From NCBI RefSeq assembly GCF_902148855.1, contig NC_043972.1:36401496-36465495 (forward strand): a stretch of DNA of 64,000 nucleotides, in the 5' to 3' direction. A program made the translations under genes and the position numbers. Of the stretch, positions 34,166 to 45,800 are shown in pieces. Every line of letters starts with the position of its first letter. Within the stretch, counting starts at the first letter, position 1. The DNA comes from Sphaeramia orbicularis. Lineage: Eukaryota > Chordata > Actinopteri > Kurtiformes > Apogonidae. Below the pieces are notes generated by a model that did not search any database, was not told where the DNA came from, and saw only the letters and a list, made by a program, of their open reading frames with translations.

Positions 34166-36139
34166 TTATTCTTTCTTGAAGACTTGCTTGGCAACCACAC
34201 CTTGAACTCTCATCTCCTGCAGAGAGAAAAAAGACAAAATGAGAAGAGGGGGAGGACGGAGAGGGACACATCAAAATAATCCACAAACCTGGAACTGTAT
34301 CTAAAACTAGAGCCCCCATTCCCCCCTCATCTCACCCCGCTCCTCCTTCTTTGACCTAATAATCCGTCCTCCACTCTTTCTCCATCTCAGCCTCTCTCTT
34401 TTTTTTAGCCCTTCTCCCCCTCACTCACTCTTCACTAGTCTCCTTCCACTCTTCTCCTGCTTTGTGCAACCTCTAAAGCCCACCAGCCTGATCCTCACTG
34501 GCATTTACTCCTCACTTCTCTGAAATTAGTCGCAGCATCAACAAAGCATTTCTTTGTCCTGCTCCTAAATGCAACAGAGGTATTACAAATCCTGTTAGAG
34601 CCTTTTCGTGGAACAATAGGGATTGGCCACAAACATAATCGCCACTGACTGATAATCTATAAGTTTCAAAACCAAAGACCAAAAAAAAAATTAAAGTTCC
34701 TGGGTTGTTTTTGCATTTTACTAATCTTTACCGTTTTCCCCACTCCATTCATCTTCCTCTTAAACCTGCTAGTATGGACTTAATGCATATAACAGAATAA
34801 AGCAATGAATAACATCTAATTTGCATATTCTCCCCTATTTAGCATATCAAATTCACCCCTTCTTTCCTTGTTCCATATCCGCCTGCCTTCCCACAGCTGA
34901 ACTTTTCACTCCATTTGTATACGTCCATACCAGATGCAGTTTGTCTCCCTCCAGCCAGTGTGTCCAGCCTCGTCCCTCTTTCTCGCCTCGCTGTACACAA
35001 ACCAGCTTGTCGCCTTCCCAGCTCACTGTGGTCTGCAAAAGCACAGAGACACTGTGTGTGATTAGTATGTAGAGTAACACACACATTTAATCACACAGGC
35101 CCAAAGGTCTTTGTGCACCAGCAAAAGAGTGAATGCGACTTCTTTCTGAGTGTCTTTTCGTAGTGACCATTGCTGGATGAATTTGTGAGTTTTCTTCCAG
35201 TTTCTTACGCTGACGCACATCTTGTATTGTAATGGGAAGGATTAAAACAGCAGGAGCTGGTAACAAAACAAAATCACAGCAGGAAGTGGACCTCCAGTCC
35301 CTTCAGACTTTCCAAATTAATCCTAAACATGAAACATTAAGCTCTTTTCATGTGTCTAGACAGGTCTGTGTGCACATTGAGTTAAAGACAAAGCACACAA
35401 TCGAACCTGACAGGTACGACCGTCCACCGGCCCCAGGTCTTCGGTGAACTCTTCTCCGATATTGAAGTCCATGTTGAAGTTTTTAAAGGTGGTGATGGTG
35501 CGGATCTTCATGGCCCCTGTTGCTGGGTCATGGGTGATGTCTTTGGTGGGCTTTAGTAAACACACAATCTTCCTCAAAGCAAAGTTAATATCTGAAAAAC
35601 GGACATAGAAGTGAGGGATTTTTTTTATTTATCTTTTTTGAGCAATGTAACAGTGCATACAAAAAAAATTAAATTACAGTGCATACATTACACATTGCCT
35701 TTTTTTATTATTTTTCCCCCAAAGCCCTAGAAGTGAGGGATTTAATGTAACATGAGTATAAACTATTGTCCTTTTATTGAAGAGGTGCACCCCACCCTCT
35801 TCTTTTCATCTTCTCCTGTGTCTATGTGTGAGTGTGGGGTCATGCAAAGGACAAGGCGGTGATTTCATCAAACTAATGTGCTGCTGAAAATGAAGGTGGT
35901 CCATTTAAAACATCAATAATCACATATCACCTCCAAGAAAAGAAAATGCACCTACAGTATAATCATGCAACCAAAACCTACATGCATGTTCTATGGAGAG
36001 ACTTCAGCTGAGTTGAAAAGTGTGATAATACTTTGCAGATGTGATTTGAGTGTAAATTCTTACCTAAAGCTCCGAGGTATTCGTCCATGTTCTGCTGCTC
36101 CACCATATGATACACGCCCGTGTAATTAGGTTTAGACAT
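34166..36139 (-). CDS. rbp5: Cellular retinol-binding protein, RBP5 type (4 exons)
   Basis: Small cytosolic lipid-binding protein of the FABP/CRBP family that carries retinol. Exons (minus): 36064-36139, 35407-35591, 34931-35032, 34166-34216. They total 414 nt, giving 137 residues; the 102-nt third exon and four-exon plan are characteristic of the family. It starts [13 protein letters not shown]. Recognisable features are the [18 protein letters not shown] portal helices, VGEEF-like [16 protein letters not shown], and [15 protein letters not shown]. His112 replaces the retinol-contacting Gln of CRBP I/II (Gln108), as in human RBP5 and RBP7. RBP5 sits beside C1RL/C1R and near PTPN6 in human 12p13, and the same neighbours occur here, which favours RBP5 over RBP7. 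The donor of exon 2 (gttcga) is weak but the frame is continuous. Confidence 0.9.
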
Positions 36140-36512
36140 GGTTCCTTTTGTTGCACTTTTTCTCTTCGTTTCCTCTTTCTTTTTCGTTGTTTTTCCAGAT
36201 CCCACAGCTCTGTGTCTGTCTGCCGCCTTTGTTTGATATCAGTTTCACTTACGCAACTAGTTTGCTGCGCGTGGACGTGGACTGACACCACCGGATCCAA
36301 AGGTTTGCAGCCCGGGGTCTGTTCGATCCACGGGGGAAGGGGAGAAGTCCTCTCAGCTGTATGATCTGTGGGTTTGCGAAATACTTTCCGATCAGCTGTG
36401 GCTTAGAGAGAGATCAGCGTTTTTGTGTGAGAGTATATGAGAGAGAGAAGGGGGGGTCATTCATCTCCTGGTGCGCACAGAGGCGGCGCTTATGGACCCT
36501 GACTCTGAAAGA

Positions 36513-36515
<3 letters not shown>

Positions 36516-36598
<83 letters not shown>
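36516..36598. repeat. (GT)n microsatellite upstream of rbp5
   Basis: About 83 bp of perfect GT repeats, roughly 380 bp upstream of the rbp5 start codon. Open frames reading Cys-Val or His-Thr across it are artefacts. Confidence 0.97.
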
Positions 36599-36600
<2 letters not shown>

Positions 36601-36601
<1 letters not shown>

Positions 36602-37788
36602 ATGGAATGGAAGAAACCCAGTGAAACAACTATCCCTGTGGACCATGAAGGGGTTACACCTCCTATTTAGAAACTTCTCTCTTTCAGTGTTTGTTTGTGC
36701 ACACCATCTGTGTTTGCATTAAAGGACCACTCTGCACTTTTTAGCGGCACATTTAAAGCTACCGATGTGGCATTTCTCACAGCACTTAGTAAAAGTTTGA
36801 ACATGAACAACCCGCCTCCCTCCAAAGCCCCTCCCCCTTCCCCTTGCCTGAGCTCTGATGCTCGCCTCCTCTCACCTGATGCGCGCGGAGGAAGCGGAGG
36901 TGCAGGTCCGGTTCACTTCGGTGTGTCTGCAGACCCCTCCCTCAGTAATCAGATGCATCATCCACCTGCCGCGGGCCCGCGGCCCCTGTTCCATCAGTAG
37001 ACCCTGAATTTAAGGGTCTGGTCTGTGCAGTACTGGGTCAGGGTCTTCACTGCACCACGGAGATGAGATGCCCAGGCGACGGGCGTGCACACTGTGAACG
37101 CCTGGCCTCCGCGAATTTTTCCGTGGACATTTGAGGTTTCATAGTCCATATAGTTATCATCCTACATCATCTTACATTGTGTGACACTATGTACATGTAC
37201 CTGTATGAGTCCCACGGTCATAAAAGCTGAGCTTTATGCAGACCTGTTCAGTCCAGTACAGCTGACTTGCGGACTTTTATCTCCATCCTTCATTCATCAG
37301 ACTCCTGTTTGTTCTCCTTAGTTGTTGTTTCTGTTCATAAATCCGTTTATTCCCTTCCACATGTGCATTTGAGTTCTATCCACACATCCTAGAAAGACTG
37401 TGGTCAGTGACAGGAGAAGCAGCGCGAGTGATGCGTCAGATTCAGAGGTACCCGTATAGGATGCTGGACGGCCGTAATGGATGATTGACAGGAGGCTCAG
37501 CCAGGTTCGGCCAATTATTTTATTCGGACCGAATAAAATGATTGGTCAGACTTTTATCAGAAATATACGAGAATTAAACATTTTTGAGTTTCAATACCTG
37601 GTGGATTTCTTTTACATTTTAGTTTAACACACGCTTATTAGGAGCATTTTAAGATGACAAAAGAAAAGTGTAAAAATGCCACATCATACAGTATAGCTTT
37701 AAGGCTGTAGTATTCTGGAACACTTAGGACTAGACCTGCAGCTATCGATTATTCTCTTCAATTCGATTAAACGATTATTTGAATAAGT

Positions 37789-37819
<31 letters not shown>

Positions 37820-38005
37820 AATGTGAAAATGACAACTTGTCTTTTATTCCAGAACCAGCTGTAACAAAACCACAAAAAGTATAAAGGTAAAAGGATATAT
37901 AAAAATATGAATATAGAAATCATAAAAATAAGAACAGTGTAAAAGTATATATATAAAAATATCTATATAAACAGCAAGAAATAACTTAAGTGACATCTAC
38001 AAACA
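36601..38005. other. rbp5 upstream region, no gene recognised
   Basis: A GC-rich patch (about 36810-36975, several CpG and GCGCG words) may belong to a promoter or CpG island. The rest is AT-rich, with a poly-A run at 37790-37814 preceded by CTGCAGCTATCGATTATTC, a phrase common in fish interspersed repeats. Confidence 0.4.
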
Positions 38006-38008
38006 ATA

Positions 38009-38629
38009 CCCAGATAGCAAAAATTTTGCAGTATTATGGCATACATTTGGCATTTTTGGCTTTCTTTTGGTTTTATGAAAACCTTTAGGCTTAACACCAG
38101 TAATATATGGCTGAGTTCTGGCATATGTCTGGTGAACCAAAAGACTGGGCAAAGAGCAGGATCAAGTACAGGGATGGTATAGCATATTTATGGTAAGCCA
38201 GAAGATTGATGAAAGAGCGGCAACATCTTATTCCATATATGGATGTTTTTAGGTTGTATTTTGGCATATTTCTGTAAAGCCAAAGCACTGAGCAAAGAGC
38301 AAAAATTTCTACCCAGAAGAAAACCTCACTTCATTTTAAAATCATGATCAACACAAATTTTGGGTGAATTTTGGCCTCCGTTTGGCCTCTCTTTGGGTCA
38401 TTTTTGGCTACTTTTTGGCTGGATTATGGGGATTTGGGGCTTTTCTGGGACAATTATGGCTATGTTTTGGAAGTCCGCAATGACTTTTGGGTAAATTTTG
38501 GCTTCCTTATGGTTTGATTTTGGCTTGCCTATTTTGGGCCATTTAGGGCCCATCCATCCACCCAGAACTTTGCCAAAATGGCATGCCAGTTTTGGACCAG
38601 ATTTAAGCCATATGATTTTGCTATCTGGG
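38009..38629. mobile_element. MITE with CCCAGATAGCAAAA termini and TA target site
   Basis: The left end CCCAGATAGCAAAA and right end TTTTGCTATCTGGG are perfect 14-bp inverted repeats flanked by TA on both sides. The 621-bp interior has no transposase frame. It contains three degenerate ~45-bp units starting near 38113, 38176 and 38260 (GGCATATxTCTGGTxAACCA … GCAAAGAGCA). The right half is strongly G/T-rich, with TTTTGGCT repeated many times. Confidence 0.85.
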
Positions 38630-39747
38630 TATGTGTACTGCTACTAATTTGTATACAACTCACTAACTTACGGCTTAAGATGTGACTGTCATACTGTTTG
38701 TGTTGATCCTGCGTCATATGCGTCACAATAAGCGTCCATGTGAAACACAACAGCGGAACCAATGTTTGCCTGCAGCAAAAGTAAGGAAGGATCAGCGATT
38801 CAGTTTAAGTCGATTAAGAAATTCATTGTTTTCAGCTCTATTTAGGACTACCAAAACCATCAACAAATCAACACAATGTATCCACAAACTGAAATAGAAA
38901 GTATAAGGCTTATCTATGTTGTGGTAATAACAAGTTTCCTCCTTCAAATAAAAAACTAACAGCTAGTTTTGTGTTTTATCATATAGTCATATTCACATAG
39001 CTTACATTATTAGCTCTGTTAGCTTAACTCACATCTGCAATGAAACCAGAAATCTGTGGAGCCAAAATGATGACTTTAATGTTTGATATTGAAAACAAGA
39101 TTTTGCACTGAAAACGTTTCGCTGAAGTTTAAAACATGGACATCAATTGTTATATTATTTAATTTTTATAATTTTTTTTTGCATTCTGATGTGTTTTTGA
39201 ATGAAAATCATATTTTTATTTGTTGTCACTGTTTTATCAATGACAGTTTTAATTTCGAAGATGTTTTTCTTTATTACAGTTTTTTTACGCTTTCTGTGGC
39301 TTTTCAGTTTCAACTTTCTGTCACCTTTTTGGCAGGGTGGGTTTGAAGGGAAGGGCTAGGAGAACGTGATTTGCATATTATTTACGTTTTGAAAACAGCG
39401 ACACTTGGCTCTGGGCCCTGCCGAGAGACAGCAGGCACATATCGAGGCAATGACATGGATCAATAAATGGTCAACTTTGTGAAGATAATAACATCACATA
39501 ATAACTTTATATCTTCATAAGCCTCATAATCAAACTCACCCATGTAGAGGAAACACTGATTTCTGCACCAAACTCCATTCTTTTCATTTAGTTCTGTGCC
39601 CAGTGGTGAAAACAACAACAGTGCTTCTAGCTTTTATCACTTTGTCACTTTATTTGACTCTAAAAGTTATTTCTTAGAGGTTCTCATCACATCTTGTCAC
39701 TTTCTGATGCTTTGTTCAAAGTGGTGTTAGTTTTCGACACCATAGAG

Positions 39748-39888
39748 CAGGGGTGTCAAACTCAGATCCTCAAGGGCCGGTATCCTGCATGTTTTAGATG
39801 TTTCCCTCTTCCAACACACCTGATTCAAATGATAAGCCTATCATCCAACTCTGCAGAAGCCCTCGAGGACCGGAGTTTGACACCTGTG
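39748..39888. mobile_element. hAT-type MITE with perfect 8-bp target duplication
   Basis: 141 bp from CAGGGGTGTCAAACTC to GAGTTTGACACCTGTG (inverted termini). CCATAGAG is duplicated exactly on both sides (39740-39747 and 39889-39896). The 8-bp duplication and CA...TG ends define the hAT superfamily. Confidence 0.92.
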
Positions 39889-40064
39889 CCATAGAGGACC
39901 AACAGAGGGACTCACTACTCCCTCTAGTGGTCACATAAACCACTAGAGGCCACATAAAGGAGCATGGATTGATTTGGTTCATAATCTACATTTTACAAAC
40001 CAATACACTGGCATCTTTCACATAATTTCATAGCTCTTCAATCTGAACACTTCAGGTCAGTCGA

Positions 40065-40260
40065 GTTTAGTTTATTTTGAATATGCAACAAAACAAAAGT
40101 AATCCTACTTAGTCCTTAGAAATAAAACAGGTTGCAAGAAAACATGAAAAAATGTATGAAAACAAAGTATGACTTCATTCACACATTGGAAAAGGAGTGG
40201 AAGTATAATTTATTTAATCCCACCTCTTCTCCACGCAACAGTCTGTCCTTTAGCTTCCTA
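40065..40260 (-). mobile_element. LINE-tail repeat related to 25707-25965
   Basis: TTTATTTTGAATATGCAACA, AAAGGAGTGGAAGTATAATT and TATTTAATCCCACCTCTTCT align in order with the repeat nested at 25707-25965. It is intergenic and non-coding. Confidence 0.55.
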
Positions 40261-41251
40261 TCAGCATATTTGAAAAATCAAAATAGTTAACCTTGCTTAT
40301 CATCTTCACATACACACATACATACATACATACTTATATTGACATACCAGAAAAGTAAATACATACATATATACATACATACATCCTCAAAGGCAATTCA
40401 AAATGAATACACAATAAAGTAAACAATAAGACAAAGTGAACAACGATAGCAATCAAACAAAACATAACAATAAATCAACAAACACCCAAAAAAAAAAAAC
40501 AAAACACAGTAACCTGGTTGTACTCAAACACCTCCTTCAATTTTATACCGTGTATAAACCATCTCTTCAAACCTCTTTTGAAACTGGCTGATGTTTGGAT
40601 ATTCTTTGAGCTGCACCTTCAATCTGTTCCATGTTCAATCTGTAATGATATCATATTCCAATATACCATAGAGGAAATATTACATATAGCTGCTTTGAAA
40701 TTCATTTATTTGTCTTTCTATATTCATGTTTCTTGTTTCATGTTTCTATATAATTATGATGAAACACACAAATGCTAGTCACTAAAAACACAGCACTTCC
40801 TGTCTTAAACTAAGCCTGGTCCTTCCCACCATGATGCTGCCGCAGGGTCACCCATAAGGGATCATTCTTCATTCATCAATGAAGTTACATAAACAGCTGA
40901 TAATAATGTCCTGTCCTGTCCTTCAGTGGGAGACTGACCAAAACTGTTTATTTTCCAATGGGTTGTGAATCCATTATGTTGGTGTATTCCAACGTAATGA
41001 CTCTTACCACAGCCTTAATCACATGGTTTCTGTATTGTTTGGATCTGAATGAATTTGTTAAAACACTCAAGTCCAACAGTGACAAAGTGGAAACTGGAAA
41101 TAGCTGATTGAAGGGGCTGTAGAAGTACTGGTATTGTCTGGCCAGTCTGGTAAGTTGGAAGAACACCTCAAGACTCCACTTCCCTGTGAGAAAAGACTCT
41201 GTAACTTCAAGGTAATTCAACAAAAATATTCAAATATAGAATGCATTTAAC

Positions 41252-41345
41252 AATTAAAGATAATCCTTTATTAATCCAGTACTAGGGAAATTTATAGTGT
41301 TATAGCAGCAAAGAACAAGACCAATATTAAGTACATCATTCAGAC
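41252..41345 (-). mobile_element. Short LINE 3' end
   Basis: ATCCTTTATTAATCCAGTAC, GGGAAATTTATAGTGTTATA and GCAGCAAAGAACAAG match a very common fish LINE 3' terminus read on the minus strand. Only about 95 bp remain. Confidence 0.5.
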
Positions 41346-41892
41346 CCTCCTCACCTCTTGCAGTACTGTTCAGAGTCATGCAATGGGGGGAGTTCCACTC
41401 AAAACGGGGTTGGAGTTCCACTTTAAGGGACAAGCTTGTTGATGAATAGTCAGCATCACTACTGTCTGACCAAACAATCTTGACCAAACAATCTCTCACA
41501 TGATATTAGTCATTAGTCTGTGAATTATTACCTTTGATAGCGCTGTTGAGAAAACTATTACATCAACAAATGGCTAAAGTAATAACAACTCCAACATTAG
41601 ACTATGTTTATTTACAAAAAAGTCAATTAGTCTGAAACTGAGAGAAAGTTATACTTTTTTCTATTTTATTACGCACTGTAGATATACTGTGTATGTGCAA
41701 AGGAAAAATAAATTGTAAAAAAAACAAACAACAGGAGTTACTGTCTGAGAGCCTTGGCTAATATTTTACAGCAAAAGTGATTTATAATCATTACCAACTG
41801 GAAAAAAACCTCTGCTTTTATAAAACATTGTATATATTTATTCAAATAACTGAAAAAAGACAAATGTGACAAAGTGTGCAGTCATACTCTAC

Positions 41893-41898
41893 CTTTAT
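41893..41898 (-). promoter_or_regulatory. Polyadenylation signal, ptpn6
   Basis: AATAAA on the minus strand about 175 bp after the ptpn6 stop codon. A second candidate lies near 41830. Confidence 0.5.
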
Positions 41899-42070
41899 TT
41901 TTAAGAAACATCCACCGAGTATTCATGTAACATGTAAAACATCAATGAGTTATTGTCAACTCTGTTTTTCAACATTATTCTTATTTCATTTAAGATCTCT
42001 TGTACAAAACCAACTCTTTCACAAAGGAGTGCCTGTATAAATATAATAAATGATAAACTTTGATAAACTT

Positions 42071-42766
42071 CTATCTTTTCCTCACTGAGCCACTTTTCTT
42101 GTCTGACTTCTGCTTCTTTGTGTCTTTCTTTGCTTTTGATAGATTCTCATAAACGTCGTCCTTATTTCTGGAAAGAGAAGGAAGAGCTCATTAGATGTGA
42201 ACGCTGGAAAACGCTGATTAGACACAGTGCAGAAAAAAGTCCAGAAACTGGAGAGATTAATAAATGCAACTGTTGCATGAGAATGACTTACTTTCATCAC
42301 TAAAAGCTGCTGGATAAAAATGGTCCAAGTAGGGCAAAGTTTACTGTGTGTGGTGCTAAACTGGTCGGTGAATGAGAGTTCTTCTTTTGTTCCTAATTGG
42401 TTAATTAAGCTTTTCATACATGAGTACCCAGGCCCAAAGGTCACAAAAACATTTAGACAAGACAACAGAAACATGGTAAAATGTGTCGGTCAACGTAACA
42501 CTGCAACTCAGTGTGTGTCTGATGAAGCAGCTTATAAAACTTTAAAATAAACATAGTGAGGAAAAGTAGCTGTAAAATATATTTATGAGTCTGCATGTAA
42601 AAGACTGAGCAAATATGGCAGGTAGTGAGGTTACTACCAGTCATATTTGTTGAATATAATGGTCATATACTGAACAAGTATGACCTTTAATAACTCAATA
42701 ACAGGTAGCAATTGTTTTCAAACATCACATGACAGAACGAAAAAGAAAAAGACAAGCATTGATAAC

Positions 42767-42813
<47 letters not shown>

Positions 42814-45800
42814 CAGTTAAGGAGGACAATATTTTAGTGATCATGAGTTTTAGATTCACACCAACATGACTTTTAAACAATAATTGATGTTGATATTAAG
42901 TAAAGTTTTGAATTGGATTGCCATGAATTTCTCAGTAATTGTTTCCCTTTTCCTTTTAGGATAAATTCTATTGCATTATAACTGAACATTTGTTCACTTT
43001 CAGAAAGTCCGCCAAAATTTTTCCTATATTTCTGCTATCAGTTAAAAACTTTAACAACTTTAAGTCATGACCACTTGCCAAATTAGCAGAAATTAAAATT
43101 AGCATTAGCCTCTATATTTATTTAGCATTAACACTTACATGTCTGCTCACATATAAATGTAAGTATGATTAATCTAATTTATCTCCTCTTTTTCCTTTTA
43201 AAAGAGACACAAAATATCCTAAAATTTAAACTTTAAAACTAAAATAGTGAACATATGAGTATTCTGATAAACGTAAAGCTACCTATGTCAGCTGTTAGCA
43301 TCTAGCTCCCACTGTACTGACATAATGGTGTGATCCCAACTAAAAGTTCGGTTACACTTTTTGAATACATATCTCAATTTATTCACTTTTAGTTTTTTTT
43401 TTTTTTTCTTTTCATGTCTGAGAACTTCATGTAAAACAACACGTGTAATTGCTAATGTAGGTCACATAGAATAGAATAGAATAGAATACAATAGAATAGA
43501 ATAGAATAGAATAGAATAGAATAGAATAGAATAGAATAGAATTTAATGTCGTTCTACAATGGCTAGCCTTTATTGACATTGTGTGCTCAATGAAACTGTG
43601 GTGAATGTGTAAAAATGACAGAAAGAGGTTGAGTAAAGGTTGAGCTAAAGTAAGAATTTCTTTAAACATATTTGCTAAATAAAGTGGAAAAGGTGCAGGT
43701 GATTTTTTAACACTCAGTGCCTCATACATACTGAAAGCAATTACAAATAGCATGTTGAAATGCATTAATTTATTTATCGATGTGAGAAAAATTAGGTTAA
43801 CATGAGCTAAAGGACCTAAATATTTCCGTTAGAAAACACATGCAGCTGCTGCCTCATAAAAATACACACATGCACATATTTTGTTGTTTTAATCTCTATT
43901 TATTAAAATGTTCTTGTTGTTTTCATCTCTATTTATTTACTTATTTTAACTTGTGTGCTTATTGATAATTGCTATCCCTGAGTCTTAATTTTATTTTTTT
44001 TTAAGTTGTTTTATATTCTTTGGTTTTCTTATGCTGTAGCCCGTGTTCTACTCTGGTTTCTAAATGTTATTACTACCTTTGTCTGTAAAGCACTTTGGGT
44101 CATCTTCTGTTGTTTTTAAATGTGCTTTATAAATAAACTGACTTGACTTGACATGCATATTTGTTTGTGCATCTGAGTTAAAAAAGAAAAAAATTCTTAG
44201 GACCAGCTGCAACAACTAAGTATCCTCCCTCCACCCACACCTCCTCCTTCTTTGCCTGCAGCTTCTTCCCGAAACTGCTGACATCAGGGTGAAGACTGTG
44301 ACTAAGTTATGTTATTTAAAAGAAAGTAGGACGGCAGCGTGAGGTTTAGAGGAGGAGTGTGAATGTATTAGGGACATCCAGTTTTCACACAGACACACAC
44401 ACTTTTCAGCCCCATGCCTCCATTTGTCAGACACTGACACACAAACCAGCCCACTCACTTTGAGACCTTCCTGCTCGCTGGTTGGTGCTTGAGTTGCAGA
44501 TTTCCATACTCCGTCTCAGCTTCCTGGGGAAAAGAGAAGCCGAGGAAGGTTCAGTTATGACTACTGCAGTATTTCTCAAACACAGACAGGTCACGCTGGT
44601 TTAGCTGTTTTCTCTCTGTGTCTGGATCAATGTTCATCCGTCACAAGTGGCTCTCTGATAACTTATCACTCTGCTGTCATTAACCAGGTGCAGGTGTTCA
44701 AACCTGAAGTAAACCACTAAAACCCTATTGACACACATCTATGTTTCCTTTTCTGGAATTCCATTTTTTCCTCTCCTGGTATCAATCAATATTTTTTTCA
44801 CCAAGGAAAAAGCTCTAGTCTTTTGCTCGATTTTAGTTTGAGTGACAGACCCTCCCCTTAGCCTGGTCCCTCAGCTCACCATGGAGGCGCTCTCTTTAGC
44901 CTTGGTGGTCTGTATGTACTCGGACACAGCCAGGTAAATGAACTTGTACTGGGCCTCAGTCTGGACCATCCCTGAACGCTGCTCTCTCACCATCTGGATG
45001 AATTTGGGGATGTCAAGATCACAATCCAGACCTGGAGACAAAACAAAGGAAAGGAACGGAGGAGGAGGAGATAATTAGATGGAAACAATTTTTTTTTACA
45101 AATGAAAACAACAGATAACATTTAAAGTCTTTTTTACCTAGAGTATCAATGGTGTCAAGGATCATGTCAATCACCACGATGGTGCCCGTCCGACCAATTC
45201 CAGCACTGCACACATTGACAGCAGAAAGTAAACACTTCTTTCCATTTACAATCAAAATCAAGACACTTCAACAAAAAAATGAAAACAGTAAAATGTGACC
45301 AGTCAGAATTACCAGGATCTTAATCCAACCATTATATTGTTTTCTTAACCACGTGGTGTCAAAATATACAGCTGAAGGGTTGAGAGATGCTTGAAAATTT
45401 TGTGTATATCAAATTATTTAAAAAAAAATTTCAATGTGAAACACGAGATAAGAAAAATATGAAAATATCTAAAATATAAAATATGACCTGTGAAAAGGAG
45501 CCTTGAGTAGACTCTGATTAAATCACTGTATTGTTGATGCTGTAAATCTTTGTGAACATACATCAATACAAGGGTCAAATAATCATGTAACCAAAGGTTT
45601 TTAACTAAGCTCAAGCAGCTACAGCATTGCTTGCATCACACGGGTTAAATTCCAAAAGGATAAACTGTCATTTGACTAAAAAACCTTTTGTTCAGCTACT
45701 ACTAATCTTAATCCTGAAAAAATGATCGCCTGAATTTTAAACCACCAAGTACTTTTACCCGATTTAACATTATGACATCTGGGAAACTTTGCAAAATAAA

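Noticed and set aside
34821-35072. Plus-strand open frame over rbp5 exon 3
   Set aside because: It is the antisense shadow of the 102-nt exon and its flanks.
36471-36722. Open frames with Cys-Val or His-Thr repeats
   Set aside because: They are translations of the (GT)n microsatellite; the same applies to frames at 60021-60334 and 61965-62300.
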